Positions 37,875 to 38,124 of a stretch of DNA of 38,124 nt are shown piece by piece (the first letter of the stretch is position 1; the number at the start of each line of letters is the position of its first letter). The position numbers were made by a program, and so were the translations under genes. Where the stretch lies: positions 1-38,124 of the forward strand of contig JAUQPV010000002.1 of NCBI GenBank assembly GCA_030550225.1, given 5' to 3'. The DNA is from Acidobacteriota bacterium. Lineage in GTDB: Bacteria; Acidobacteriota; HRBIN11. The notes under the pieces are model-generated. The model was not told the DNA's origin. It saw nothing but the letters and a program-made list of their open reading frames with translations, and ran no database searches.

Positions 37875-38124
37875 AGCGGTCGTTCCGATGAGGCCTGCGT
37901 CGCGGCCGCCCGTTGCACATACTCGGTCAGGAGGTCCATGGCCGCGTGTTCCCGAGGTCCGCCCGTCTTGTCAACGATGACCCGGAGCCGCTTCCACTCG
38001 GCCAGGATGTCGTCCATCGGTAAGAGGCGGACCCGAGTCGCCAGGATGGCCGCCTCGATGACGGCCGCCTGTGCCCGATTATAGCCGATGAACTCCCGTT
38101 GGAACCCGGCGTAGACGACCCGGC
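37871..38124 (-). CDS. DUF447 (COG2457) family protein, C-terminal part (partial)
   Basis: Only the last 83 residues lie in the window. They read FIGYNRAQAAVIEAAILATRVRLLP, then LAEWKRLRVIVDKTGGPREHAAMDLLTEYV, the conserved C-terminal pattern of DUF447 as I know it. This family co-occurs with H4MPT-linked C1 genes in archaea and methylotrophic bacteria; its biochemical role has been uncertain. The TGA at 37873-37871 overlaps the mptG ATG. The 5' part lies beyond the right edge. Confidence 0.78.
   Translation of the reverse strand, partial: RVVYAGFQREFIGYNRAQAAVIEAAILATRVRLLPMDDILAEWKRLRVIVDKTGGPREHAAMDLLTEYVQRAAATQASSERPL

Noticed and set aside
1..38124. tRNA, rRNA, intact insertion sequences or phage genes
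   Set aside because: I saw no tRNA cloverleaf with the TTCGANNC arm, no rRNA segment, and no transposase or integrase motif on either strand.

Overview
The window is a GC-rich, densely coded piece of a bacterial chromosome. Bacterial markers are a PrmC-type release-factor methyltransferase, a branched-chain-amino-acid-type ABC importer, a signal-peptide-bearing outer-membrane barrel and a LipM-like octanoyltransferase. The right end carries archaeal-type methanofuran / tetrahydromethanopterin (H4MPT) C1 genes, which in bacteria occur in methylotrophs and in scattered groups such as planctomycetes and NC10-like or related lineages. I cannot name the taxon from sequence alone. An outer membrane, hence a diderm, is supported by the barrel protein.

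Region 1 (1-9076, + strand) is a [NiFe]-hydrogenase maturation operon. It follows the tail of an unidentified upstream gene and a hairpin terminator. The order is HyaD/HupD-type endopeptidase, hypC, hypD, a formyltransferase, a crotonase-fold protein, hypE, hypA, hypB, hypF. The two genes between hypD and hypE look like the two halves of HypX (CO-ligand synthesis) encoded as separate, ATGA-overlapping genes.

Region 2 (9380-10168, +) is a lone cNMP-binding/FHA protein.

Region 3 (10176-23850, - strand) is a catabolic and uptake cluster. Reading 5' to 3' it is SDR, periplasmic binding protein, LivH, LivM, LivG, LivF, outer-membrane barrel, exported cyclase-family hydrolase, aldehyde dehydrogenase, Zn alcohol dehydrogenase, HpaB-family flavin monooxygenase-like protein and AMP-forming acyl-CoA ligase. 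Together these suggest import and oxidation of a small alcohol, aldehyde or cyclic/aromatic compound to a CoA ester. The substrate is unknown.

Region 4 (24025-27970, +) is yjbQ, an FAD-binding dehydrogenase and a ThDP-dependent enzyme, behind a good sigma70-like promoter. Codon choice in the last two genes looks different from the surroundings.

Region 5 (28062-31700, -) is prmC, a membrane-anchored pseudokinase-like protein and lipM-like. Region 6 (31708-38124, mostly -) is the C1 module: mfnD-like ATP-grasp, a divergent HisA-like protein, mch, a HEPN/MNT pair overlapping mch, ftr, mptG (beta-RFAP synthase) and the end of a DUF447 gene.

Spacers are unusual. A family of about 215-250 bp palindromic elements occurs in four near-complete and two partial copies. 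They sit at gene ends and in three cases supply the stop codon or last residues of the gene. Most other spacers consist of short degenerate words facing their own reverse complements, so they can fold into hairpins.
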